Shown here in pieces: positions 32,987-39,984 of a DNA stretch of 39,984 nt (positions within the stretch are counted from its first letter, which is position 1; the number at the start of each line of letters is the position of its first letter). Below the pieces are notes generated by a model. The model was not told where the DNA came from and searched no databases. It saw only the letters and a program-made list of their open reading frames with translations. The translations under genes were made by a program, and so were the position numbers. The stretch covers positions 1 to 39,984 of the forward strand of contig JAQGIP010000036.1 of assembly GCA_028291055.1 (NCBI GenBank). Reading direction: 5' to 3'. Source of the DNA: Caulobacter sp. (GTDB lineage: Bacteria; Pseudomonadota; Alphaproteobacteria; Caulobacterales; Caulobacteraceae).

Positions 32987-34132
32987 CTACTCGGCAGCGA
33001 TGTCGAGAGGCTTCTTCGCTTCCGCGGCGGCGGTCGGGAAGCCGTACAGGCGCTCCGCCGTGCCGTGCAGGATGGCCGCCTTGGTGGGCGCGGGCACGCC
33101 GGCCATGGAGGCCTGGATGGTGCGCCAGCTGTAGGGATAGTCGGCCGAGATGTGCGGATAGTCGGTCGACCACATCACCCGCTCGGGGTTCATGAAGTTC
33201 AGGTTCGACAGGCCGAAGCTGTCGGTCATGTAGCCGAAGTAGAAGTGGTCATCGATATATTCGCTGGGCATGCGCTTGAGGCCGAAGTGGCTGACCTTTT
33301 CCAGGCGCTGGTAGTTGTTGTCGATCTGCTCCTTCACGTAGGGCACCCAGCCGAAGTCGACTTCGGCGAAGGCCACGTCCAGGGTCGGGAAGCGGTCGAA
33401 CACGCCGTTGAACACGAATTCGATCAGGCGGTTGGGCGCGTCGAAGAAGCGGCCGTAGCCCGGCAGCTTGGCCTTGTGCGGACGCGGGGCCATCAGGCCG
33501 AGCGCCACGTGGACGTTGTAGGGGATCTTGTGCTCGGTGACGGCGGCCCAGACGTAGTCGTCTTCCTCGGTCATCACCGTCGTGCCGTTGGCGTAGCAGG
33601 CGGCCATGGCGCCGCGCATGCCGGGACGGCCGATGACGCGTTCCAGCTCGGCCACCGCCGCCTTCACCCCGCCGCGGTTGGGCAGGAAGACCAGGCCGCA
33701 GAAACGGCTCGGGTCATAGGCCACGTATTCCGACACGAAGTCGTTGTAAGCGCGCACCATGGCCAGGTGGTATTCGTCGTCCGGATGGGTGGCCAGAGCG
33801 GCCTGGATCGAAGGCGTGGGATACATCACCTCGCCGGTGACGCCGTCCAGGTCCTGTTCCTTGACCCGCGCGGCGGGGTCGTAGCCGCCGGCGCGCATTT
33901 CCGAGAACTTCGACCAGGCGGTCATCTTGTCGGCCGGCAGGCCGGCGCAGGCGTTCCAGCCGAAGTTACGCGGCTCGGGCAGGCCGTCGAACATCCAGGC
34001 GTCCCCTTCGGGGAAGCTCTTCATGTAGGGCGCGGTGTCCTTGAACTTGGCGGGCACCCGCTTGGTGAACAGGTCGCCGGGTTCGTTGAAGTGGCTGTCG
34101 CAGGAGATCAGCTTTGTACTTCCAAGGGGCAT
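32987..34132 (-). CDS. Amidohydrolase-2 (ACMSD-like) family protein
   Basis: A 381-residue TIM-barrel amidohydrolase of the Amidohydro_2 type. It starts with SCDSHFNEPGDLF, a variant of the DxHxxEP metal motif, and ends the barrel with MWSTDYPHISADYPYS, which holds the late metal aspartate. Members decarboxylate or hydrolyse ring-cleavage acids, and several catabolic clusters contain them. I start at 34132, with GGAG eight bases upstream; the longer frame begins upstream of its promoter. A strong promoter with the 18-bp palindrome lies 17 bases before the ATG. Decarboxylation or C-C hydrolysis of a pathway intermediate is inferred. Confidence 0.87.
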   Translation of the reverse strand: MPLGSTKLISCDSHFNEPGDLFTKRVPAKFKDTAPYMKSFPEGDAWMFDGLPEPRNFGWNACAGLPADKMTAWSKFSEMRAGGYDPAARVKEQDLDGVTGEVMYPTPSIQAALATHPDDEYHLAMVRAYNDFVSEYVAYDPSRFCGLVFLPNRGGVKAAVAELERVIGRPGMRGAMAACYANGTTVMTEEDDYVWAAVTEHKIPYNVHVALGLMAPRPHKAKLPGYGRFFDAPNRLIEFVFNGVFDRFPTLDVAFAEVDFGWVPYVKEQIDNNYQRLEKVSHFGLKRMPSEYIDDHFYFGYMTDSFGLSNLNFMNPERVMWSTDYPHISADYPYSWRTIQASMAGVPAPTKAAILHGTAERLYGFPTAAAEAKKPLDIAAE

Positions 34133-34149
34133 CACGCCGCTCCATTTTT

Positions 34150-34192
34150 CAATCTGATATAAGATTGTAAGGAAAGAGAATTGGCCTGTCAA
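34150..34192 (-). promoter_or_regulatory. Promoter with 18-bp motif site f
   Basis: On the minus strand TTGACA (34187-34192), 17 bases and TACAAT (34164-34169) give a near-consensus promoter for the amidohydrolase. The palindrome CAATCTTATATCAGATTG (34150-34167) overlaps the -10 by four bases and ends 17 bases before the ATG. Both ends changed together compared with site d (CTATCT/AGATAG to CAATCT/AGATTG), which preserves the symmetry. Confidence 0.82.
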
Positions 34193-34285
34193 CGCGACGA
34201 GGGCCGGTTTGAAGGTGGAAAATCGCCGTATTTCGGCAAGGCTCCGGCGGTGTCGATGCCGCCGCAAGCCCCTGACCTCAAACGC

Positions 34286-34317
34286 AAAACCGCCGCGGAG
34301 CCTTGGCCCCGCGGCGG
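34286..34317 (-). terminator. Rho-independent terminator of TonB receptor 2
   Basis: On the minus strand CCGCCGCGG pairs with CCGCGGCGG over nine perfect base pairs and is followed by TTTT, about 20 bases after the receptor stop. Confidence 0.85.
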
Positions 34318-34337
34318 CGTCGCGATCAGTCGCGGCG

Positions 34338-36836
34338 TTAGAAGTCCGCGGTGAAGATGATCCCGTAGTTGCGGGGACGGTTGAAGATGCCGTTCATGGT
34401 GGTCGACAGGTCGACCGCCTCGACGATGTAGCGGTTGTCGGTGAGGTTATCGCCGAACACCTGGACCTTGAAGTGCATGTTGTCGCCGCCGAACGGGATG
34501 TCCGACAGGATGATGCGCGCGCTCAGGTTACGGTCGATGCCCGAGTGGATCTTGGTGTTGTTGGGCGACAGCAGGTCCAGCGAGCCGAACAGGAAGCTGG
34601 ACTTGTAGCTGTAGTCGAGCCGTGCGGTGAACACGCCCACCGAAGTGGTCGGCGAGACATACTGGGCGCCCACGTGGATGCTTTGCTTCGACAGGAAGGG
34701 GAAGCGCGCCACGCTGGCGACGTTCTGGAAGCAGGACCCATCAGTCGGCGTCGTGGTGCAGATGGCCGGACGGGGGCTGGCCCCGATCAGGTAGTCCTTA
34801 TACTTCGGGAAGACGTAGCCGTAGTTGCCGTCGACCGAGAAGCCGCCGCCCAGGATGGCCTGGCCCTCGACTTCGAAGCCGTCGAACTTGGCGGCCCCGG
34901 CGTTGGTGATGTTGGTGGTGTTCGGGCCGGCGATGAACTGCGAGATCTGCAGGTCGGTGTAGTCGGTGTGGAAGCCGACCACGTTCAGGCGCACGCGGCG
35001 ATCGAACCATTCCGACTTCACGCCCCATTCGACGCTGACCGCCTTTTCAGGGGCGTAGCCGGGGGCGTTGGTGGCGATGGCGTTGAAGCCGCCGGCGCGG
35101 ATGGCCGACGAAGCGCGCACGAAGGTGAAGATGTTGTCGGTGACCTTGTAGCTGGCCGACAGGCTCCAGCCGGTGTTGCCCCAGCCGCCGCGTGATTTGG
35201 ACGGCAGGACCGTGCCGGCGGGGACGACCCCGGCGGTGCAGGGCGCCACGCCGACGCAGGGCGCGGTGACCGAGCCGGGCAGGTTGGTCGCGGCGATCGT
35301 GCCGATGACGGTGTTCGTGCCGGTCGAGGTGGTGGTGTTGGTGATCGACGACAGGGTCTTGCGGTCGGAGGAGACGCGCACGCCGGCGCTCAGTTCGAGC
35401 CTGCCGTCGAACATGTCGGGCTTGTAGTTGAACTGGGCATAGGCGGCGGTGGACTTGGTGGCTTCCGAATAGCTCACGGACTTGTCGCTGATGGTCGCGA
35501 CGAAGGCGGCGCTGGTCGGGGTGTTCATCTGCAGGGTGCGCACCGTCTCGCCCACCGCTTCACGGAAGAAGTAGAGGCCGGTGGCGTAGCTGAGGTTGCC
35601 CACGGTGCCGGTGGCGTTCAGCTCCTGGCTGAACTGAACCTGCTTGCCCGGTTCGGTGGGCGTCAGGTGGGTGATCAGGGGCTGGACCGTGGGCACGCCC
35701 AGCACATTGACCTTGCCGAGGATGTAGCTGCCGCCCAGTTGGCCGGTCAGGTTCTCGCTCAGGTGCGAGTAGGCCGTGATGGACTTCAGCTGGAAGGTGT
35801 CGCCACCGTCGTAGGTGAAGGTGACGCGGTCGGAGTCGGCCTTGATGTTGGCCGAGTTGTTCAACTGGCGCGGGTCGCGGTAGGCGATGTCCTGCGGCGT
35901 GGCGCCGACGATCACCGGCGGGCCGCCGTAGGTGGGGCTGAGCGCGAAGTAGGCGGCGACGCCCGCGTCGCGGAAGGTCAGGGTCTGGAAGCCGACCGCC
36001 GAGCGCAGCTTGCTGTAGCTGGTGTTGGCCTCGACATAGAACTTGTCGGTCAGATCCGCGCCGACGGTCAGGCTGGCCGACTGGGTGTGCAGGCTGCCGC
36101 CCCACTCCGACTTGCTGAAGCCGGGGAACTCCACCCAGCCTTCACGCTCATGGTCCTGCAACACGATCTTGGCGCGCAGGCCCAGGGGCCCGAAGTCGCC
36201 GGTGTGGAAGACCAGCGAGCCGATGATGTCGTTGTTGCTGCCGTAGCTGATCTGGGCCTGGCCGCCCATGTCGTGGCGCGGCGCCTGGGTGGTGATCAGG
36301 ATCGCGCCGCCGGTGGTGTTGCGGCCGAACAGCGTGCCCTGCGGACCGCGCAGGACTTCGATGTTCTTCATGTCGGGAATGTCGAAGGCGGCGGTCGTGG
36401 GCCGGGGCGTATAGACGCCGTCCACATAGAGGGCGACCGGCGGTTCGGAATAGAGCGCCACCGAGGGCGAGCCGATGCCGCGCAGGTACAGCATGGGGGC
36501 CACCGAACTGGGGCCGTTGGTGATGACCGTCAGGTTGGGCGCCAGCTTCTGTATGTTGTCCAGACGCGTGATGTTCAGGTCCTGGATCTGTTGCAGCGAA
36601 ACCGCGCTGACCGAGATCGGGGTGGTCTGGACGTTTTCAGAGACCTTGCGGGCCGTGACCACGACCTCGTCCAGCGAGGTGGGCTGGGAAGTCCCTTGGT
36701 CGGCGTCGGCGGCGAAGGCGGTGGTGGCGCACATGGCGCTGAGCGCCAGGGCCGAGACCCCCGCCAGGACGGCGGCCTTTATGTTGCGGTGTGGCGTGGG
36801 CGCGGCGGACCGGGCGGCCGGGTTCAGGTTCGTCAT
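34338..36836 (-). CDS. TonB-dependent outer-membrane receptor 2
   Basis: An 832-residue receptor with a signal peptide cleaved near residue 42 (ATTAFA/ADAD). The TonB-box region TSLDEVVVTARK follows, then the plug with LRGIGSPSVALYSEPPVALY and IEVLRGPQGTLFGRNTTGGA, and a barrel ending FTADF. It is a close paralogue of receptor 1; long stretches of plug and barrel are the same, while the central extracellular-loop region differs and here contains an additional two-cysteine insert (APCVGVAPCTAG). I start at 36836, with GGGAG seven bases upstream. It probably takes up the same class of substrate with different specificity. Confidence 0.95.
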   Translation of the reverse strand: MTNLNPAARSAAPTPHRNIKAAVLAGVSALALSAMCATTAFAADADQGTSQPTSLDEVVVTARKVSENVQTTPISVSAVSLQQIQDLNITRLDNIQKLAPNLTVITNGPSSVAPMLYLRGIGSPSVALYSEPPVALYVDGVYTPRPTTAAFDIPDMKNIEVLRGPQGTLFGRNTTGGAILITTQAPRHDMGGQAQISYGSNNDIIGSLVFHTGDFGPLGLRAKIVLQDHEREGWVEFPGFSKSEWGGSLHTQSASLTVGADLTDKFYVEANTSYSKLRSAVGFQTLTFRDAGVAAYFALSPTYGGPPVIVGATPQDIAYRDPRQLNNSANIKADSDRVTFTYDGGDTFQLKSITAYSHLSENLTGQLGGSYILGKVNVLGVPTVQPLITHLTPTEPGKQVQFSQELNATGTVGNLSYATGLYFFREAVGETVRTLQMNTPTSAAFVATISDKSVSYSEATKSTAAYAQFNYKPDMFDGRLELSAGVRVSSDRKTLSSITNTTTSTGTNTVIGTIAATNLPGSVTAPCVGVAPCTAGVVPAGTVLPSKSRGGWGNTGWSLSASYKVTDNIFTFVRASSAIRAGGFNAIATNAPGYAPEKAVSVEWGVKSEWFDRRVRLNVVGFHTDYTDLQISQFIAGPNTTNITNAGAAKFDGFEVEGQAILGGGFSVDGNYGYVFPKYKDYLIGASPRPAICTTTPTDGSCFQNVASVARFPFLSKQSIHVGAQYVSPTTSVGVFTARLDYSYKSSFLFGSLDLLSPNNTKIHSGIDRNLSARIILSDIPFGGDNMHFKVQVFGDNLTDNRYIVEAVDLSTTMNGIFNRPRNYGIIFTADF

Positions 36837-36891
36837 TTTGTCTCCCCCATCTGGCCTATGCATGGCCATTCAGGACTCTGACGTTATGGGA

Positions 36892-36909
36892 CAATCTTTT
36901 ATAAGACAA
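36892..36909 (-). promoter_or_regulatory. 18-bp motif site g, before TonB receptor 2
   Basis: On the minus strand TTGTCTTATAAAAGATTG matches the shared motif, 56 bases before the receptor start. The -35 region at the expected distance is poor, unlike sites d and f. TTGTC at both ends of this region also resembles half of the GntR-type operator, so the two regulators might compete here. The rest of 36910-37165 holds no gene that I can support. Confidence 0.6.
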
Positions 36910-37165
36910 TGGAGATAGCGATCTGCTGCGGGCATCGCATGTGGCCAGGCAATCTCGCGCTTGTGGGGGCTGCCCGCCCTGCTCGCGATGGTTGAAGATG
37001 CGAATTCCCTTTCACCGGCATGGCAAATCGGCCGGCGGGGCGCGGATTCACGATTTTTTCCATCGGATCGATTGCGGCGCGGCCTTGAGGGGCTAAGAAG
37101 GCATCCTTGCAATGAAAGAGATGATGGAGGCCGCCAACGCGGGCGAGCCTCCGGGGGAAGCATCC

Positions 37166-39136
37166 ATGCCGTCCTATCCGCGCCTGCGCGCGCCCATCGC
37201 CATCGGCGGGATCACGGCCCGTAACCGGATGATGATGACGACTCATGGGCCCAGGCTCTCTCAGACCCGTTATCTGCGCTATCTCGAAGACCGGGCCAAG
37301 GGCGGCGTCGGCATGGCCGGCTTCAACCTGGGCCCGCTGGGGGTGATGCAGTTCCCGTTCGGGCCCGGAACCCCTTATCCCGCCTACAGCGGCGACATGG
37401 ACCTGGTCGCGCCCCACCCGCTGACCGCCGAGGGCCGGGCCTTCTACGACGCCATGATCCCCACGGCGCGCAGCTGGGGCGAGGCGGTCGCCGCGCACGG
37501 GGTGGTGCGGGTCGCCCAGCTCTATCACCCGGGCGCTGCCCAGCATTCCGACACCTTCCAGCCGGTGGTCGCCGCCTCCCCCATCGCCGACGACTATGAA
37601 CGCCACAACCCCCATGCCCTGACCGGCGAGGAGATCGGCGACCTGACCCAGGCCTTCGGGCTCTGCGCCAGGCGCGCCGTTGAGGCGCGTTACGAGGTGA
37701 TCGAGCTGCACTCGGCGCACGGCTATCTGCCCCAGCAATTCCTCTCGCCCCTGCTCAACCACAGGGATGATTCCTACGGCGGCGGCCTTCCTCAGCGGAT
37801 GCGCTTCCTGCTCGATCTCGTGGCTGCGGCGCGCGACGCCACGGGCGGCGAGGTCCCCGTGGGCGTGCGGCTGACCGGACCGGAGCCGGAGGGCGGCCTG
37901 ACCCTCGACGACATCGTGGCGGTGGCCCAGGCGCTGGAGGCGGCGGGCGCGGCCTATGTCAGCCTGTCGGGCGGCACCTATGCGGGTCTCTATCGCGGCG
38001 CGGGCCTGCCCTACGTCGCGCCGGCCTTCGTCAAGCCGGGCCCCAACGTGCCGGTGTCCGCCGCCGTGAAGGCGGCCGTGAGCATTCCGGTGATGGTGTC
38101 CGGCGCCATCACCACCCTGGATCAGGCCGAGGCGATTCTCGAGGCCGAACAGGCCGATGTGGTCGGCATGGTGCGCGCCCTGATGGCCGATCCGCGCCTG
38201 ATCGAAAAGGGCCTGGCCGGGCACGGGGAGCGCACGCGGCCCTGCATCGGCGGCAACGAATGCCACTATGGCCGGCCCGTGGCCTGCGCGGTCAATCCGG
38301 CCACCGGGCGCGAAGCGGCGATGGAGTTGCATCCCGCGCCCCGGGCCAAGCGGGTGCTGATCGTGGGGGCCGGGCCGGCGGGGATCGAATGTGCCCTGAA
38401 CGCCTCGGCGCGCGGGCATCATGTGACCCTGGCGGACCGAAGCGGCGCCCTGGGCGGCTTCCTCGATGTGCTGGCGCGCACCTCCGAGCAGGCGCGCTAT
38501 GGCCAGTATCTGGACTATGCGTCGGCCGCCCTGGCCGACACCGACGTGACCCTGCGCCTGGGCGTCGAGGTGGACGCCGACTGGGTGCGCGAGATGTCGC
38601 CCGACGCCCTGGTGCTGGCTACCGGCGCGCGGTGGAGAACCGGCCTGGCCGGCGGCGCCATCGACGCCGCGAGCGCGCTGGCCGACCCCGCGCGGGTGGG
38701 CCGGCGAGTCGTGGTGGCCGGCGGGCTGGACGACCATCTGCCGCCCCTGGTGGTGGCCGACTATCTGGCCCGGCAGGGCCGCGAGGTGATCCTGCTGACC
38801 GAAGCCCCCATGGCCGGCCAGGCCCTGGAATCGGCCAGCCTCTACATGCTGCTCAAGCGGCTCAGCCTGGCGGGGGTGGAGATCCGCCCCACCACCGGCG
38901 CGGGCGCGCTGACGGGGCGCTCGCTGGCGGTGAGGAACAGCCTCACCAACGTCCCGGGCGTCATCGAAAACGTCGACACCCTGGTCGTCGTGGACGGCCG
39001 CGCGCCCAACGACGGCCTCGCCGCCGAGCTTCGCGGCCTGGTCCCGGAACTGCACCTGATCGGTGACGCGCTGTCACCTCGGCGCATGCTGCACGCGACG
39101 CTGGACGGGGCGCGGTTGGGGGCGCTGACGCTCTAG
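37166..39136 (+). CDS. BaiCD/2,4-dienoyl-CoA reductase-like NADH:flavin oxidoreductase
   Basis: A 656-residue ene-reductase. The FMN barrel (about 1-350) has ELHSAHGYLPQQFLSPLLNH and ends in a shortened Fe-S segment. The second half carries RVLIVGAGPAGIECALNA for FAD and a second dinucleotide-binding region (GRRVVVAGGLDD). BaiCD and BaiH reduce or oxidise conjugated double bonds of bile-acid intermediates and FadH reduces dienoyl-CoA. The 4Fe-4S motif is unusual: CIGGNEC lacks the second cysteine of CIGCNxC, and the last cysteine follows after only seven residues. I start at MPSYPRL (37166) behind GGGGGA; an ATG at 37112 would add 18 residues. Confidence 0.88.
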   Translation: MPSYPRLRAPIAIGGITARNRMMMTTHGPRLSQTRYLRYLEDRAKGGVGMAGFNLGPLGVMQFPFGPGTPYPAYSGDMDLVAPHPLTAEGRAFYDAMIPTARSWGEAVAAHGVVRVAQLYHPGAAQHSDTFQPVVAASPIADDYERHNPHALTGEEIGDLTQAFGLCARRAVEARYEVIELHSAHGYLPQQFLSPLLNHRDDSYGGGLPQRMRFLLDLVAAARDATGGEVPVGVRLTGPEPEGGLTLDDIVAVAQALEAAGAAYVSLSGGTYAGLYRGAGLPYVAPAFVKPGPNVPVSAAVKAAVSIPVMVSGAITTLDQAEAILEAEQADVVGMVRALMADPRLIEKGLAGHGERTRPCIGGNECHYGRPVACAVNPATGREAAMELHPAPRAKRVLIVGAGPAGIECALNASARGHHVTLADRSGALGGFLDVLARTSEQARYGQYLDYASAALADTDVTLRLGVEVDADWVREMSPDALVLATGARWRTGLAGGAIDAASALADPARVGRRVVVAGGLDDHLPPLVVADYLARQGREVILLTEAPMAGQALESASLYMLLKRLSLAGVEIRPTTGAGALTGRSLAVRNSLTNVPGVIENVDTLVVVDGRAPNDGLAAELRGLVPELHLIGDALSPRRMLHATLDGARLGALTL

Positions 39137-39183
39137 GTGATGGTGATCAACGGGTTATCCGCCCAGCATCACTCCCTCTCAGA

Positions 39184-39321
39184 CGTCATCCTCGGACTTG
39201 TTCCGAGGACCCCTGTGTGCGCGGTCATCCGTGCTTAAGGGTGGCTTCGTCCTGTCCGCCCTTCACACGACTCCAGAGGGTTGCCGATAGAGGGGTCCTC
39301 GGAACAAGTCCGAGGATGACG
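39184..39321. repeat. Paired inverted palindrome element C
   Basis: Units at 39184-39214 and 39291-39321 are perfect 31-base inverted copies. Each has the hairpin core TCCTCGGACTTGTTCCGAGGA. The distance between unit starts is 107 bases, close to the 102 and 110 of elements A and B, although the sequence differs. It fills the 242-base gap between two convergent genes and encodes nothing. Confidence 0.8.
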
Positions 39322-39378
39322 ATCGTGGGGGATTGGATGCCCTGCCCATCGTACCCGAGCGCACATTCGACCAAGAGT

Positions 39379-39984
39379 TCAGGTCAGCAGCGAGCCGCCA
39401 TCGATGGCGAGGGTCGCGCCGGTGATCCAGCCGGCGGCGGGGCTGGCCAGGAAATGCACGGCCACGGCGATCTCCTCGGGCGTGCCGAACCGCCCGAGCG
39501 GCAACCGCGCCAGATAGGCCGTGCGCGCGCCTTGAGCCCCCTCGCCCGCCGCCGCGCCGGCGGCGGCCGCGCCCTCGCTCATCACCGGACCGGGGGCCAC
39601 GGCGTTCACCCGCACCCCGTGGGGCGCCAGTTCCTGGGCCAGCACCTGGGTCAGCGCGATCAGGCCGGCCTTGGACGAGGCATAGGCCGCCTTGCCCGCC
39701 TTGGGCCGCAACCCCTGCACCGAGGCGATGCTGACGATGGCCCCGCCCCGCCCGAAGTCGCGCATGCGTCTGGCGCAGGCCTGGGAGACACTCATCGCCC
39801 CCTTCAGATTGACGTCCACCACCCGGTCCCAATGCTCCTCGTCCAGATCCAGGGCCGCGCCGGAGGGGAAGAGGCCGGCGCAGTTGATCAGGATGTCCAG
39901 GCCGCCGAACCGCTCCGGCGCCGCCGCCTGGGCCTCGCACGTCGCCCAGTCGCGCACGTCTCCGACGAGCCCCAGCGCCTGCCC
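39379..39984 (-). CDS. SDR-family oxidoreductase, 5' end outside window
   Basis: The reading frame stays open to the right edge, so the N-terminal Rossmann glycine motif is missing from view and the 201 residues seen are partial. Visible are GDV of the adenine pocket right at the edge, NCAG in place of NNAG, the SIAS serine region, YASSKAG with the catalytic Tyr and Lys, PGPVMSEGA, and the C-terminal IDGG. It would be an NAD(P)-dependent alcohol dehydrogenase or ketoreductase. It is convergent with the ene-reductase and separated from it by element C, so its link to the cluster is uncertain. Confidence 0.9.
   Translation of the reverse strand, partial: GQALGLVGDVRDWATCEAQAAAPERFGGLDILINCAGLFPSGAALDLDEEHWDRVVDVNLKGAMSVSQACARRMRDFGRGGAIVSIASVQGLRPKAGKAAYASSKAGLIALTQVLAQELAPHGVRVNAVAPGPVMSEGAAAAGAAAGEGAQGARTAYLARLPLGRFGTPEEIAVAVHFLASPAAGWITGATLAIDGGSLLT

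Noticed and set aside
34133..34267. N-terminal extension of the amidohydrolase
   Set aside because: It would read through the TTGACA/TACAAT promoter and palindrome; the ATG at 34132 has a ribosome site and starts the family domain.
36899..39055. Long minus-strand frame opposite the ene-reductase
   Set aside because: Composition is typical of an antisense frame (His, Gly, Gln, Ala rich) and it shows no domain, while the plus strand encodes a complete flavoenzyme.

Overview
The window is GC-rich chromosomal DNA with tightly packed genes. It looks alphaproteobacterial, most likely Caulobacterales (Caulobacter/Phenylobacterium type). That placement is an inference from the two large TonB-dependent receptors, TTGAC-type -35 boxes, codon use and mosaic intergenic palindromes; no RNA gene is present to confirm it. 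Almost every gene belongs to a catabolic region for a large hydrophobic CoA-activated substrate. The best-supported reading is steroid or bile-acid degradation. The marker set ipdA-ipdB-ipdC-echA20, which opens rings C and D of the steroid nucleus (HIP pathway, best known from mycobacteria), lies in one operon.

Layout. (1) 240-6212, minus strand: an operon read from an enoyl-CoA hydratase through an Ltp2-like retro-aldolase, its DUF35 partner, a PaaK-like CoA ligase, an unlisted 52-residue protein and two SDR dehydrogenases. This resembles a steroid side-chain module. (2) 6338-7105: a divergent FadR-type GntR regulator with a clear operator between it and the operon. (3) 7176-9892: a Coq4-like protein and a divergent D-aminoacylase-type amidohydrolase. 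(4) 9984-11207: asd, with a candidate Thr/Lys/Ile-rich leader peptide; this looks like a housekeeping gene inside the cluster. (5) 11268-12509: an MFS transporter with a GntR operator. (6) 12656-20985, minus strand: ipdA, ipdB, an enoyl-CoA hydratase-like gene, ipdC, echA20, two acyl-CoA dehydrogenases and an acyl-CoA ligase, mostly overlapping or a few bases apart. (7) 21175-24329, plus strand: cupin, alpha/beta hydrolase, a Tat-signal remnant, an SdpR/SdpI-like pair and an FMN reductase. (8) 24367-27114: a PAS-rich hybrid histidine kinase. (9) 27255-39136: a small orphan protein, two paralogous TonB receptors flanking a second MFS transporter, a 3-hydroxyisobutyrate-dehydrogenase-like enzyme, a BaiE-like SnoaL protein and an amidohydrolase, then a BaiCD-like ene-reductase. 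(10) A partial SDR at the right edge.

How it may work together (inference): the TonB receptors and MFS carriers import the substrate. The ligases activate acids to CoA esters. The Ltp2/DUF35 pair and hydratase shorten a side chain. The BaiE-like and BaiCD-like proteins remove hydroxyls or reduce nuclear double bonds. The IpdABC/EchA20 group opens the last rings.

Two regulatory codes are visible. A FadR/GntR-type operator (TTGTCCGACAA) lies before gntR and its divergent operon, before the first MFS gene, and on the -35 of the first TonB receptor next to the second MFS gene. A separate 18-bp palindrome, consensus CTATCTTATATNNGATAG, lies at seven promoters scattered over about 29 kb, at three of them overlapping a recognisable -10 box in the same register. 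Its regulator is not recognisable in the window. Three intergenic regions hold paired inverted ~31-bp palindromes (REP/MITE-like).
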